Source of the DNA: Isoetes taiwanensis
Taxonomy: Eukaryota > Streptophyta > Lycopodiopsida > Isoetales > Isoetaceae
Length of the DNA: 64,000 bases
Assembly (NCBI GenBank): GCA_021234155.1
Contig: JAJEKV010000031.1
Span: 5,064,356-5,128,355, forward strand
Direction: 5' to 3'
Below are positions 9,791-22,750 of the stretch, in pieces. Both the position numbers and the translations under genes were made by a program. Positions within the stretch are counted from its first letter, which is position 1. The number at the start of each line of letters is the position of its first letter. The notes beneath the pieces are model-generated. The model was given only the letters and a program-made list of their open reading frames with translations, had not been told where the DNA came from and ran no database searches.

Positions 9791-12700
9791 TAAAATGACA
9801 TGTCACAATAGAAGAAACTACAAAAACAACAAAGGGATGTTTTAGTCCACCAAAAAGAACACCATTATCGAACAAAACCATACCTTCACAAATCCACATG
9901 TAGGATTCTTTTGAAAATGTGACATGTAGACCTACCAAACCGGATGTTTTCAACAAAGGGACCAAAACCTGGGTGAGTGTGTTTGGAGGGCAGAGCTCGC
10001 CGAGGCCGGGCCTCGAAAGCCAAAGCGGCCGTGATCGAGATTGTTTCTTCCCCTTCGAGGACCGAGGGGCAATTTTCCTTGAGGTTCCACCTTTGCCGAT
10101 CCGGGCATCACTATAGCTTTTTTGCAAATCCCCATAGCCTCCGGAGCTTAAAGGAAGCGCCATAGCCACATCTACCATCCATGCACTCTTCTCTCCGCAT
10201 TAATCGGCGGATAACGAAAATCACATCGTTAACCGATTTTCAAAGTGCCTCAAAAACAAGGACGGCCAACCAAGTTTGGAATGTCATTGGCATAACCCCC
10301 GCATATACCGCAAATACTTGAAATATGCTATAAACCTACATAGACCAAGGCTTGCCCCTAGCAAAGAACCCAAAAGCAAGCATAGGTATACATTTTCCTT
10401 CCGCAAGTCACCCTAATGATCGATGTAACGATCTCCCTTGGGTCCCGGGACATCTATCTTATCGCACTCTTAGTGTAAAGGGTGAGTCCTTATTTTTAGT
10501 TATCATTATTGTTTGCAGTCGATAGTAGTTATCAAGATCGAGGAGTACCGGATAACCACCATCGCATTTTAATGCACCCATATAAGACCGATAAGGTGGT
10601 TATCGGTCTTGGCCTCGACCGAGCAACCAAAAATGTATGGCTCCGGCTTGTACGCCCCTGGCCAAGATATTTGGCACGAGAAGTTCACATTTTGGTTATC
10701 GGCCTGCCGCACGGGATAACCTTACCTTCTAGAGCAGATCCGGCAACCACAAGTATCCGGGTCCATTTCAAAATGTCTTAAAGGCTAAAGCTAAGGTCAA
10801 AGCTCAAGTATGTACCTAAACCGTAAGCTCCCACAAGGTGGAGTCGCCAGGATATCACCATTCCTTTGCTTTGATGTCGTGATACCGCTTCCTAGCCGCA
10901 AGATGAATAGCTTTCAGAGATAGACCCATCTACATCCCAACAAATGTAACATGCCAGCGTAAACACATAAACAAATTTGGAACTTAACTCCACCTCGTTT
11001 CGAGTCTTAATAATTGCAACTTTCTTTGTTTTTTCTCTTTATTAGCGATGCATGATTGCAAAAGAACTCCATTTTATTACAAGCATAAAGAAGGTTTTGG
11101 CAAAATAAAAATGCTCACAAATCTTCCACTTGTCATTCATGGCAAATCGTGATCCCTAGCTGATGTTATGGCATGCAAACCTGAAAGTTATTGGTGATGA
11201 TTTCACCCGTAAGCAATCCGATATATATGATGCAACCCTGTTGCATATGTCATGGAACTAGCAAAGACTATTTATTTACTTTGATGTCTTTTGTCTCAGA
11301 GACATCTCGGATCCTCTATCTTAAATGTTATGTGAAAGCAACTTCATAACATAAAAAGATATTCTAGCTGCAGAACTAGTTTCAATCGTGTCGCTCCTAG
11401 CCCCCTTGATAATGCCGTAAATCCTTCCCGATGGTATATGTCTCTAACCACATCTGCATGCTCAGAATAATGTGCCTTGTAGGCTACGCTCATAGAAAAT
11501 TAATGTGTATTCCATGTTGAGTGTCATGAGATTATATCATATCATTGAAACCATTGAATTGAGTGTATTTCAGGTAAAAGGACAGCTAAACTTGTGAAGA
11601 ATTTTATTTTCCCATTGAATATGGTGGTACAACTTCGAGCTAATCTTACAATTCAGGTGTTCATATTTAAAATCTCATAAGTATCATGAAGAAATAGTCC
11701 CTAATATGGAGAGGATTGAGGGACCCATATGGGTTGATGAACCCAAACAGTCCCCGAGACAACTTAGTGTTAATGGCCATGCCCAAAAGCAGGTGAAAAT
11801 TATTTAAGCCTAAAATGAAAAATTAAAGGAAACCGAGATGTTTGGATAAGTTTAAACCTTTATACTAAGTTCCCCTTTTGAGTTTAATATGCACCCTTTT
11901 ATGTGTAGAAAGTGCCATAAGCACTTAGTGTATGAAATTCCACATATCATTGAAAAAAGTGAACAATAAAAACTTAAAGAACAAACCTAATAATATGTAT
12001 ATTTGACAAAGACGGTCTAGGAAAAAGTCAGAATGGTAAAAACAAGATAAACACGCCATTTGGCTTACATCCGAGAAATATCTTGATTAGGTTCATCTTT
12101 ATCCCTTTCCTCCGCAAAGGTACCAAAAGGAAAAATCGAGGTCTTTTTAGGGAAATCCGCTCCACCTAACACAGCCTATGGTGGACTTCGGCAAAGAAAT
12201 CTAAGACCGCGCGCCAGCCCGAGATGTACAAATGTGGTACATGCTTGGCATTCAAGTTTCTCACTAAAAGGTATGAGAAATCGTAGAGTAGGGATATGGT
12301 GGTATAAGTGTCCCTTTCAAAACCTAAATTTGAGTATGATTATTAGTCAGAGAAAGGATATTATGCACAAGGCTTGACCGACACAGATCCGCTAGAGGAA
12401 TAAGCTTTAAGTCCATAAATCTCATATTTATATGGAGGGAGAATTTCACTTAGACTGCACCGTGATCTAGTTCGGATGAGGAAAACTTAATAGAAAAGTG
12501 CCGAAGACGATTTCCTAGCCCCCGCTTTGTCCGTGGTTCAATAACAGGAGTTCTTCAACTAATAGGGACTTAAAAGGATCTTAACCTTACGAGGAAAGCC
12601 GCCACGCATTGATACATATCCGCAAATAAGAAAGGAGGATCCGATGTAGATATCCATATAACAATTTCCTTAGGGATAGGGATGGTGAGGCCCGATTTCG

Positions 12701-13139
12701 AGACACAATGATCAAGATTATAGTTCAGATCAAGACGAAAAATCAAGTATAATAATGTTTTAATGTTGCTTAAAAACATGTGGAAGGCTGTTGAATGGAT
12801 TCAAAATAACCAAATATGCATACATGCAAGTTTGAGAAACGGATTTAAATCCAACGCTTACATTTTGCGTTAAAATACGCATCTATTATATTGTTTTAAC
12901 AGACCTGATACAATGGTCGGTCCCTTTAAACCGAGGCTTTCTTTTCCCTTTTACCCATGCCTTTTTGCCTTTCACTTTGTCCTTTTCTCCCTCTTCGGAC
13001 ATTAGAGCATGGCCATTTATGGTGGTGGAAACTCGTGCAATAAATCTCGGTCTTCGGATGCAATCAGATGATCTCAACCATTCAAATTAGGGTTTGCTTC
13101 ATGACATACGCTAAAACTTTATAATATAAGATTCTATGT
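9791..13139. other. No recognisable gene
   Basis: I find no coding similarity here. Short open frames at 9759-10178 (-) and 10509-10781 (+) have no family resemblance. A 10-bp inverted repeat GATAACCACC / GGTGGTTATC lies around 10551-10600. The rest is AT-rich and looks like old decayed repeat sequence. Confidence 0.5.
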
Positions 13140-13224
13140 GTTTCTTTTTTTTTTTTTTTAGGTGAACAATAGCCAAAAACTAAAGTGGAATTCTTTAATA
13201 AACTAGTAACGGTGCCCAGTGTTG

Positions 13225-13660
13225 CTGTGCATAATTTGGGAACTTATAAATGTTGACTGTGCATAATTTGGGAACTTATAAATGTTGAGAACTTATGCAT
13301 TTGTGTATGGTAACTTCTCAGTCATTGGATCATTTGTGGAAGCTGTAGATTGCAAGTGGCTATGTTTATGGGTTGTTGATGTTGTGTATCTAATCTCGTA
13401 TAGTCACTTTTCCCTCTATTGTGTTCTATTCTTGCTACTTGTATCTGAATATGGATGTCTTCTATAGTCACTTTTCCTTCTATTGTGTTCTATTCTTGCT
13501 ACTTGTATCTGAATATGGAGGCTACAAACATCTATTCCATTCTTATTGCTTGTATATGAATGTGCACAACACCCATGTATCTGAATATGGATGTCTTCTG
13601 GCTACAAATGTCTATTCCATTCTTATTGCTTGTATATGAATGTGCACAATACCCATGTAA
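13225..13660 (+). repeat. Cluster of short tandem duplications
   Basis: A 32-bp unit with CTGTGCATAATTTGGGAAC is present twice at 13225-13288. A 64-bp unit starting TAGTCACTTTTCC is at 13401 and 13465. A unit of about 81 bp with GGCTACAAA and GCTTGTATATGAATGTGCAC is at about 13519 and 13600. Small open frames across them are repeat-derived. A poly-T run at 13143-13159 precedes the cluster. Confidence 0.8.
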
Positions 13661-13784
13661 GCCTTTGAAGGCATTATGAATCCTCTTAAAATCAATGCTT
13701 CCACCTTTTTTTGCCTATAATGATCACAAAAAATAACTTAAATTCGAAAAAACATCATTCCATAAAAACAAATAAAGCTACCAT

Positions 13785-14530
13785 GGAATAGACCTTATAG
13801 TGTAATTAGAAAGAGATTATTGACTTTGTTATAAAGTTAAGAGCTAATTGCCTAAAAAAGTAGGAATTATTGACCTTGTCATAAAGTCTAATGCATTCTG
13901 CAGGATCTGATCATATGGTTTGTCTTCCTCTCCCATGCCCACTGAATCATTTTGGAATATGCGTATACAAGGTAACACTTCTCAGGTGTGTTAGTTCATA
14001 TGCATGCTTTGATATGGATATGGTATGTTAGAACCTCTAGGTTTCTTAAGGGAACCAATCTTTGTGCAAAATTATGCAAAAAGGCATCAATTACATTAGG
14101 ATGCCTGAAGCAAAATGAGGTAGCTGCACTCAGATTTGAATATCTCGAGTTGTCCTAATCTTCTTCAACTGATTTTTGGAGGACTAGCCAGTGAAAAGTT
14201 GGGTGAGATGTGGGAAAAAATTTGGCTCAATTTGGATCTGGGATATTTGAGAAATTGGGTTCAAAGTTGGAAGAAAATTTGGCCAGTGCACTTCCCTGAG
14301 ACAAAAAAAAGATTGGCACACTCAAATGATGATATATCGAGTTTCACTGAACATATTTATATGATTTTTAAAATTACTATCAGATAGAAGTTATAACAAC
14401 ATGGGGAAAAAATTGGATCTGATTTGAAACTGGAATGATGGAGAAAAACGAGTTCAAAGTGGATCGAAAATTCTGTCAGTGAGCTATCACAAAAAACCAG
14501 CAAGCAGATTTTTGGATATCGAGCTTTATA
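13785..14530 (+). repeat. Dispersed repeat, inverted partner at 54120-54965
   Basis: Reverse-complement matches in order include CTTCCTCTCCCATG, GTGTGTTAGTTCATATGCATG, AATTACATTAGGATGCC-like, CTCAGATTTGAATATCTCGAG-like, GAGCCAAATTTTTTC-like and GAGTTCAAAGTGGATC. The similarity is diverged but collinear over about 0.75 kb. Sub-repeats of about 0.1-0.2 kb (TTTGAACTCG ... CCAAATT ... ACAACTTTTC) recur within it and at 53745-53835. No terminal repeats or protein similarity identify the class. Confidence 0.7.
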
Positions 14531-15553
14531 AGGGTTTTCTGCATGATTGCAACTGGCACAGAGCTAAATAGGGCTAAGATCATGTGCGGGGTATAATTTG
14601 AAGGTAATTTGGATCATCAAAAGTGTCTCTGCAATAACAGAGATATTTCTCATGATAACTTATTACAGAGAAAGAAAACCCTTTTAGGTTAGCCCAAGTT
14701 ATCCCCTATTGACCCCTAAGGGTCTACTTGTATCCTGGTGACGTGTCATAGTATGTATACATAACCCATATAATACCTGGAACGTCACATATCCGGTGCA
14801 CGATTTCTATCTATCCTGCCAGTTTTTATCTAATCATGTGTACCTCGGTTTCTATCTATCCTGTGTACCTCAATTATCTGGAGTTGTTCCACGACCAAGA
14901 CATTGTTTTTTCCATGTTCCCATATGTTTATTTCAATTTTTGCCTGCCCGGATCGGTTCGCCTGTTGCCTACCTCGCTCAATTGAGGCTTTTTCCTTTAA
15001 CTTCTACCCGGCGTGACCTCAATCGGAGCTCAATCTTTTGATGTGCATAAGCAGAGTGAGGACTGGCACCGCTGAAAAACTCAGACACAATGTCGACGGA
15101 GTTTTTCGTTTTTTAAAACCCTGTTAAATCGGTGCGAATACTCATGGTGCTTAAAATTTCGTCCAAAAATAATTAATCTTTTTATTGAAGGCATTACAAG
15201 CAATCGATGTGGCAGCCATGAGTACGGCATTACTTTGCTTTAGGCCCAGCCGATATGTTGATAACGGGTCCTGGTATATCTACTATAGACGCAGGCAGGC
15301 TCGAACGTAGCGTGGATATGGCGATTGCGTGCATTTCATCAGATGGCAGTGGCACGCCAATGTTCAGAAGCCCTCCATCAGATGGAGGTGGATCGTTAGC
15401 CAGGCCCTCCGGATCTCGGTCATATTTCATTCCGTAAGTAAATTTACATTTCAACGATTCTTGCTTCACGATCAATATTAAGTTCTTGTCTGCCGCCGCA
15501 TCTGAAATTTAATCGATGATGATCCAGGTTATGCCACACATTTTTCCGTAGCT
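14531..15553. other. Upstream region of the GDSL locus, no gene seen
   Basis: No coding similarity is visible. The stretch just before the GDSL start should contain its promoter, but I cannot point to a convincing TATA box. A local pair CCATCAGATGGAGG / CATCAGATGGCAG occurs at 15338-15390. Confidence 0.4.
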
Positions 15554-16116
15554 ATGCTGATCTTAACATGCATCGTGGCTTTGATCTTGAGTACGATTTT
15601 GTTAAGTTGGTCTCCATTGCAATCGCTATATTCTATAAGCCTAAGCTTTTTGGCCCCTGTAGTGGCTCCTAGCCCTGTCCCTGCCCCTGCCATGGCCCCT
15701 TTGTATTCCTTTTGGGAGATTGCCCCTGCTCCGGCGCTTCATCCCGTTGTTCCGGCATTCTTTATATATGGAGATTCTACTGTGGACGCAGGGAATAACA
15801 ATTTTCTTCAGACTTTAGCCAAATCCAATTTTACTCCGTATGGCAGAGACTTTGATACTCGCAGACCTACTGGACGCTTTAGCAATGGGCGCCTTAGTGT
15901 GGATTATTTACGTTAGCTTCCCAATTTTTACATCCAATGTTTGATAAGCTTGCGAATTTTTATCTGATGTCTTTATTCTTTGTAGCATCATATATGGGGT
16001 TGCCTTTGGTGCCCACATACTTAGGAACAAAAAATGCTACTGCTCATGCGATTATGCAAGGGGTGAATTTGGGCTCAGCTGGGGCGGGGATTTTGAGTCA
16101 AACTGGGCCTGATCTG
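15554..16116 (+). CDS. GDSL esterase/lipase, exons 1 and 2 (5' part of split gene)
   Basis: This is the amino-terminal part of a plant GDSL-type (SGNH) hydrolase, a family of usually secreted esterases and lipases. Exon 1 (15554-15911) encodes a hydrophobic leader (residues about 5-30), a Pro/Ala-rich linker, then block [16 protein letters not shown] with the nucleophile Ser at residue 75, and GRFSNGR. A 74-bp intron (15912-15985, GT...AG) fits the family: after splicing, the frame runs [17 protein letters not shown]. Exon 2 (15986-16116) holds block [14 protein letters not shown], and ends before GTAATT. The next expected ~60-70 residues, up to block III, were not found, so an exon is missing, deleted or too diverged. 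The start is chosen because it gives the leader directly upstream of the GDS block. Whether the gene still works is doubtful (see the last exon). Confidence 0.85.
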
Positions 16117-18129
16117 GTAATTGCTAACCCCTAAATGGATGCTACAATTTTGAAGATGCGGGAAAAGACAATCTGTGAGATTATTTTCGCAGGGCGAGCA
16201 AACACCTCTTGTTAGTGAGATAACAGCCGTGCTACTGTGCCGTGTGCATGATAAACAAGGTGCTGTGCACAGGGGGTTGCCCTCCATGGCCAGAGGGTGA
16301 AGTGGCTTAAATCATACTTCAAAGTCATGTTTTCACACCATCTATCACCGACAGACTTAGATATGCAGGCAATAAGGTTTTTTTTACATAAAACTGACCA
16401 CTGCCCTCAAATTGCCTTCAAGATATCTATTTGCTGATCTTTTCCTTTGGCCACAAAACTCATGGATGGATTAAAGAATCCCATGCGTTTGCCACAGAGA
16501 AATTCTCCAATTCAGAGACATTTGATGTTTCAATGCACATGGCCTGCTTCAAGATTTTTGGCAAGCACAGTATGAGCTGCATCGGATTCCACAAAGGTAC
16601 CTTTTCCTATAATAGTTTTGCCTTGGGATTTTCTTTTTGTGGGTTCTTTTGCAACTCCAATACTGATATATGTTGTTGGGACTATTGCTAACAAGTTAAG
16701 GAATTGCAATGGAAAGTCCAATCCAAAGTATCCCCTGTTGTGTAAACAACAAGAAATATAAAAGAAGTGTTGCACATGGATCAGGGAACTTTGGAAAAAA
16801 GGCTGGGGGGACTCGTACCTCCACCATGGCCAGAGAATTACATAACATCAACTCCTACAGACAAAGAGGAACTCGGTGGAAACCTAACCTTGAATCATAG
16901 GGGAAACCTTACATTTTTAAAATGTTATCACCATAAACTCGGAAGGGCAGAGGGCATTAACGTTCAATTTGAGGTTTAGCAGCCACGTGGGCCAATGGGA
17001 GGATTGACAGGCTGTATCCCCACCTACCTCTGCCCATACGAAAAAATTATTACAAACTGTCAGTACGATTCTGGCAACTGGCGACTGTCCCATTCCGACC
17101 ATCCGGGCAACACTCGAGCCTGTGACCTTGCTTTTTGCTTTTCACTTAGCTGAGAGGCCTTGGCCATGGCGACCATTTCCATTCCGGCACTGAAATGCTT
17201 GAGGGATCAGCTATGGCACTAAGACCGACTGATAATCCCATGCAACTGCATGCGATTGAGCTTTGCATGTCCATTCCGATTCCTTGCATGTTTTGCTGCA
17301 TGGCCAGTTTCCCCTATAAATCAGAGTCTTCAAATCCGGCAAGGTTTATCCCCATAGAACTAGAGCTGATGGCGATGGAATCCGGCGCTTGCAAGAAGGG
17401 TATATTTCTCACCCTTCTATTAATCCTTGAAAGTAGAACTCTGACGCATCCCTTCTGTTATACAGGTGATCAAATCGAATCCTCTGCCCAAATCTACAGA
17501 GATGCTTCCATTCCGACACTTTGCATGTCGATTTGGATGGTCAGTTTCCCTATAAAACAGAGTCTTCAGATCCGGCATGTTTAGATCGCAGAAATGAAGA
17601 GCTGATGGATGGATTTCGGCATCTTTAAAATGGTATGATCTCGACTCTGATAGCCTTACGAAAGATATGATGAGATCTAATCTTATGTCTGTCAATCATT
17701 TTGAATGTGAACAGGCGCCGGTGAAAGAAACAAAAACGGAGAGAAAAAGCTTCAGATTCGACACAATGGGTGAGCCGATCACCACTGTTAAGCACGGATT
17801 CAGCTGAGGCTTCAACTTCGGCCGGTCATTCCGACATGAAAGATGAGTGCTAAGATGTTTTGATGATGTTAATGCCCCTTTTGCCTTGTTTCTAACTGTG
17901 GTTTACCATTCCAGATAAATTCCCAGGGCTTTTTATGGGCGATGGTGTACTCGGATTCATCAAATTCGAGCCGTTCTGGCCCAAAATCCACCGTTCTCAG
18001 GGAAAAGAACGCCAAACTAAGAATTCCCGCCGTTTGTTCCCGCTTCTTGGGGAGATATTTTTCCCACCTTCTATAATCCCGCCGTTTGTTCCCGCTTCTT
18101 GGGGAGATATTTTTCCCACCTTCTATAAT
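16117..18129. other. Putative GDSL intron with local duplications
   Basis: This is non-coding as far as I can see. A segment with TTTCCC(C)TATAAA and CAGAGTCTTCA is present twice, about 240 bp apart (17270-17345 and 17510-17585). A perfect 52-bp tandem pair beginning CCCGCCGTTTGTTCCCGC lies at 18026-18077 and 18078-18129. The GDSL segment expected between blocks II and III should lie here but is not recognisable. Confidence 0.6.
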
Positions 18130-18283
18130 CCCACATTTCGCAGATATTGATGTATATAGTCGTTAGATCCAATGGATATGGATCTAACGACCATATTCAT
18201 CAGTATCTGCGAAATGTTAGTGATTCACTACATATCCATTGGATATAACGACTATGTTCATCAGTATCTGCGAAATGTTAGTG
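18130..18283. repeat. Inverted and direct duplication of the GDSL block III exon start
   Basis: About 40 bp at 18130-18170 is the near-perfect reverse complement of 18180-18220 (spacer AATGGATAT). The 18186-18222 segment is repeated directly at 18247-18283, 61 bp on. The duplicated sequence encodes the NDYVHQYLRNVS part of the GDSL exon. The first copy is out of frame with the second. This looks like a local template-switch event at the 5' edge of exon 3. Confidence 0.8.
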
Positions 18284-18818
18284 GGATCCGCAATGCCCTT
18301 TCGCCAGAAAAGTTCGCCAGGCATATTGCATCACAACTTCTGGAGCAAGTGGAGGTAATTCTTCATTTATATATCTCTTCACACTTTTTGGTTTGATTTT
18401 AATATTCAACTTATCTGGCCAGATTATGCATAGACAGAGCGTAATAAAAATAGTCTCTATAATAGGCATCGGTCCTCTAGGCTGCGTTCCCCACTATTTA
18501 TTTGAGAATACTAGTACCACAGACTCTTGCATTAAAGAGATTAACTCCATGGTTAAGGATTGTAACTCTGCTGTGAGATCAGAGATCGAAAAGTTTTCTA
18601 GATCGCATAAAGAGGTTAATATAATAAACTGCGACTGCGACCTCTTCTCCTCCCTTCTCAAAATTATTGAACAACCAAGCAGATATGGTATGCATTTTCA
18701 GAACATACTGATGTATTTTGCAAACTAGTCTTGTTCTTGCTGATTAGAGTGGACGTTTTAAAACCAGGATTTCACACAATCAGGACTGCTTGCTGTGGAG
18801 AAGGCGGCAGGTTTGAGG
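18215..18818 (+). CDS. GDSL esterase/lipase, exons 3 to 5 (first copy)
   Basis: Exon 3 (about 18223-18354) carries block III, ISIGYNDYVHQYL, with the oxyanion-hole Asn. Exon 4 (18423-18687) follows a GTAATT...CCAG intron and holds GIGPLGCVPHYL and a C-rich stretch ending EQPSRYG. Exon 5 begins at 18768 after GTATGC...CCAG, and joining gives PSRYGFHTIRTACCGEGG, the usual TACCG signature. Reading phases match at every junction. Exon 5 is broken after GRFEGLL at about 18826 by inserted DNA. Its true continuation, CLFPDMACSNAE, lies at 34890. Further copies of exon 5 occur at 20374-20430, 22074-22130 and 33323-33381. In unit 5 the TACCG motif has become TVCCG. Confidence 0.85.
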
Positions 18819-20257
18819 GTCTGTTACTCCGTTCGGGAAGCTTTTTAATGTTAGACTACAAATTTTCCTACGGTTGCCTATATGAACCTGCTAATTCACA
18901 ATCTCAACCTACAATTTCCTACAAAGAATGGGAAGACCATGTAAATTTCCTGCAAGATATCGAAGATATCAGAAAAGGTGGTTAAACTATATTGGTTCAT
19001 CAATCAGATTCAGAAGCTTGTTTCTGCTTCACTTTACCCTTTTCAAGATCCTCAGTAGTTCTTTCTGCTGTAGATTTTATAATACCAGCCTCTCTAGCAG
19101 CAATCCTCTCTGCGGGGATCATGCATTTTTAGGTAACTTGTGTTATCCTCAGAGAACAACATGATTGAATGCCGTCTACAAAACTTCTTACCACAGTGGA
19201 TTCTTCATGTTCTATTTTCTTCTTAAATTTCCTATTCCGTTTCCTCTCTTCCCTCTTGGTTTCGTGTGCAATTTGGAACTGGATCTTCCTGTCTGTTTCT
19301 TCAGGCCCCTGAAGCACACGGAGAAGGACCTAGGACATATTCAACAAAACTTGGACTTATTCAGATTTAATACTTCAAGAATACCATTATAAGAATATAT
19401 GTATTGTTTAATTCTTCTTGATTGTTATATTTTTCATAAGTTTTAATTATATAAGTTTATCCTTAAGTTAAAACCTAACGGTTATCAAAGCATAAAATTG
19501 ATTTCAAATTAACTTTCACTCGAATTTATCTAGAATTAGACATTTTAAGAATATAAAATTTCAATTTTCAGTGATTTAACAAATTTTTATATTTAACAAT
19601 TATGATAATTTCTAAATGAAATATGATGGTTTGATAAGGATGACTTGAAACTATTATGACAATTTCACAATTTACAAGTTTTAACAATTTTAAAAACACT
19701 TTATGAAAAGTTTTAATCTGAAATTAATTAAATTATAAAGTTAAGGTTTTAATTATAACTATAAATCATTGAAGATATATTGAAAATTAATCAATAATAA
19801 GCTTTTCAATTTGTTGGCATTCCTTGGCAATATGCTTCTTCATGTCAGTCTTTATGAACCCAGTATGTCCGACTATTGGACCATTATGTGTATCATGGAA
19901 AGTAAGCTTTCTTACTCTTGATGATTCTAGAATAGATAACTTATTTCTATAATATAGAAGGTTACCTTCCTTCTTGTAATGCCTAAAGGTGTCATGTCCC
20001 TTGTTTGTTCTCGCCTCCTTAGACAAACTATACCACACTTCCTTAAACTCTGGATAATTGAATAGCTTGCTCAATTATCCTGCCAAACTCACTTGTAAGG
20101 GTTGAAATAGCAATGCAATGAGTTTTGGTAATCAATGAATGGCAGGATAGGGCATCAACAACAACGTTATGTTTTTCCGGCTCATAGACCACTTCAAAGT
20201 CATACTTCTTAAGAAATACCATCTATCTCCTTTTTCAAAGATTAAGGTGAAAATCCA
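18655..20257 (+). repeat. Composite duplication unit 1
   Basis: The unit runs from the 3' end of GDSL exon 4 (TTCTCAAAATTATTGAAC), through exon 5 and the left end of the inserted element, an antisense DUF2828 fragment (about 19000-19330), an AT-rich block (about 19340-19780), and an antisense Ty3/gypsy fragment (19787-20250). It is repeated as units 2 to 5. A 110-bp stretch present in unit 2 (20598-20680) is missing here, between GGTTAAACTATA and TTGGTTCATC. Confidence 0.85.
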
Positions 20258-21958
20258 AAATTCTCAAAATTATTGAACGACCAAGCAGATATGATATGCA
20301 TTTTCAGAACATACTGATGTATTTTACAAACTAGTCTTGTTCTTGCTGATTAGAGTGGGCATTTTAAAACCAGGATTTCACACAATCAGGACTGCTTGCT
20401 GTGGAGAAGGCGGCAAGTTTGAGGGTCTGTTACTCCGCTCGGAAAGCTTTTTAATGTTAGACTACAAATTTTCCTACGGTTGCCTATATGAACCTGCTAA
20501 TTCACAATCTCAACCTACAATTTCCTACAAAGAATGGGAAGACCATATAAATTTCCTGCAAGATATCAAAGATATCAGAAAAGGTGGTTAAACTATAATA
20601 TGATATAGATAGTACATAAGACATTATTGCACCTGTTTTAAGACTAAAACTGATACATAAATATAAGAGTCTCCATAAAGAATTGGTTCATCAATCAGAT
20701 TCAGAAGCTTGTTTCTGCTTCACTTTACCCTTTTCAAGATCCTCAGCAGTTCTTTCTGCTGTAGATTTTATAATACCAGCCTCTCTAGCAGTAATCCTCT
20801 CTGCAGGGCTCATGCATTTTTTAGGTAACTTGTGTTATCCTGTAGAACAACATGATTCGAATGCCGTCTACAAAACTTCTTACCACAGTGGATTCTTCAT
20901 GTTCTATTTCCTTCTTAAATTTCTTATTCCGTTTCCTCTCTTCCCTCTTGGTTTCGTGTGCAATTTGGAACTGGATCTTCCTGTCTGTTTCTTCAGGCCC
21001 CTGAAGCACATGGAGAAGGACCTAGGACATATTCAACAAAACTTGGACTTATTCAGATTTAATAGATAGCACTTCAAGAATACCATTATAAGAATATATG
21101 TATTGTTTAATTCTTCTTGATTGTTATATTATTTATAAGTTTTAATTATATAAGTTTATCCTTAAGTTAAAACCTAACGGTTATCAAAGCATAAAATTGA
21201 TTTCAAATTAACTTTCACTCGAATTTATCTAGAATTAGACATTTTAAGAATATAAAATTTCAATTTTCAGTGATTTAACAAATTTTTATATTTAACAATC
21301 ATGATAATTTCTAAATGAAATATGATGGTTTGATAAGGATGACTTGAAACTATTATGACAATTTCACAATTTATAAGCTTTAACAATTTTAAAAACACTT
21401 TATGAAAAGTTTTAATCTGAAATTAATTAAATTATAAAGTTAAGGTTTTAATTATAACTATAAATCATTGAAGATATATTGAAAATTAATCAATAATAAG
21501 CTTTTCAATTTGCTGGCATTCCTTGGCAATATGCTTCTTCATGCCAGTCTTTATGAACCCAGCATGTCCGGCTATTGGACCATTATGTATATCATGGAAA
21601 GTAAGCTTTCTTACTCTTGATGATTCTAGAATAGATAACTTATTTCTATAATATAGAAGGTTACCTTCCTTCTTGTAATGCCTAAAGGTGTCATGTCCCT
21701 TGTTTGTTCTCGTCTCCTTAGACAAACTATACCACACTTCCTTAAACTCTGGATAATTGGGAATAGCTTGCTCAATTATCCTACCAAACTCACTTGTAAG
21801 GGTTGAAATAACAATGCAATGAGATTTGGTAATCAATGAATGGCAGGATAGGCATCAACAACAACGTTATGTTTTTCCGGCTCATAGACCACTTCAAAGT
21901 CATACTTCTTAAGAAATACCATCTATCTCCTTTTTCAAAGATTAAGGTGAAAAACCAA
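20258..21958 (+). repeat. Composite duplication unit 2
   Basis: Same order as unit 1, with high similarity by eye: GDSL exon 4 end and exon 5 (20258-20430), element left end, DUF2828 fragment (20683-21030, -), AT-rich block, gypsy fragment (21486-21930, -). Some reading frames still run through the gypsy part. Confidence 0.85.
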
Positions 21959-22318
21959 AATTCTCAAAATTATTGAACGACCAAGCAGATATGATATGCA
22001 TTTTCAGAACATACTGATGTATTTTGCAAACTAGTCTTGTTCTTGCTGATTAGAGTGGGTGTTTTAAAACCAGGATTTCACACAATCAGGACTGCTTGCT
22101 GTGGAGAAGGCGGCAGGTTTGAGGGTCTGTTACTCCGCTCGGAAAGCTTTTTAATGTTAGACTACAAAGTTTTCTACGGTTGCCTATATGAACCTGCTAA
22201 TTCACAATCTCAACCTACAATTTCCTACAAAGAATGGGAAGACCATGTAAATTTCCTGCAAGATATCAAAGATATCAAAAAGCCAACTTTGTTTCCTACA
22301 ACAAATCAGAACAGCATG
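21959..22318 (+). repeat. Composite duplication unit 3 (truncated)
   Basis: It contains the GDSL exon 4 end, exon 5 and element left end, then a short extra segment (GCCAACTTTGTTTCC...CAGCATGCC) that recurs at 31711. It stops at 22318, where the sequence turns into the reverse complement of the AT-rich/gypsy junction of unit 2. Confidence 0.85.
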
Positions 22319-22746
22319 CCAGCAAATTGAAAAGCTTATTATTGATTAATTTTCAATATATCTTCAATGATTTATAGTTATAATTAAAACCTTAACTTTA
22401 TAATTTAATTAATTTTAGATTAAAACTTTTCATAAAGTGTTTTTAAAAGTGTTAAAGCTTGTAAATTGTGAAATTGTCATAATAGTTTCAAGTCATCCTT
22501 ATCAAACCATCATATTTCATTTAGAAATTATCATGATTGTTAAATATAAAAATTTGTTAAATCACTGAAAATTGAAATTTTATATTCTTAAAATGTTTAA
22601 TTCTAAATAAATTCGAGTGAAAGTTAATTTGAAATCAATTTTATGCTTTGATAACCGTTAGGTTTTAACTTAAGGATAAACTTATATAATTAAAACTTAT
22701 AAATAATATAACAATCAAGAAGAATTAAACAATACATATATTCTTA
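22319..22746 (-). repeat. Inverted piece of the composite unit (left part)
   Basis: This is the reverse complement of unit 2 bases from the gypsy edge (GCTTTTCAATTTGCTGGC) back through the AT-rich block. It stops at CATATATTCTTA and resumes at 31632 with TAATGGTATTC, so the 22747-31631 DNA is an insertion into it. Confidence 0.85.
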
Positions 22747-22750
22747 AAGA

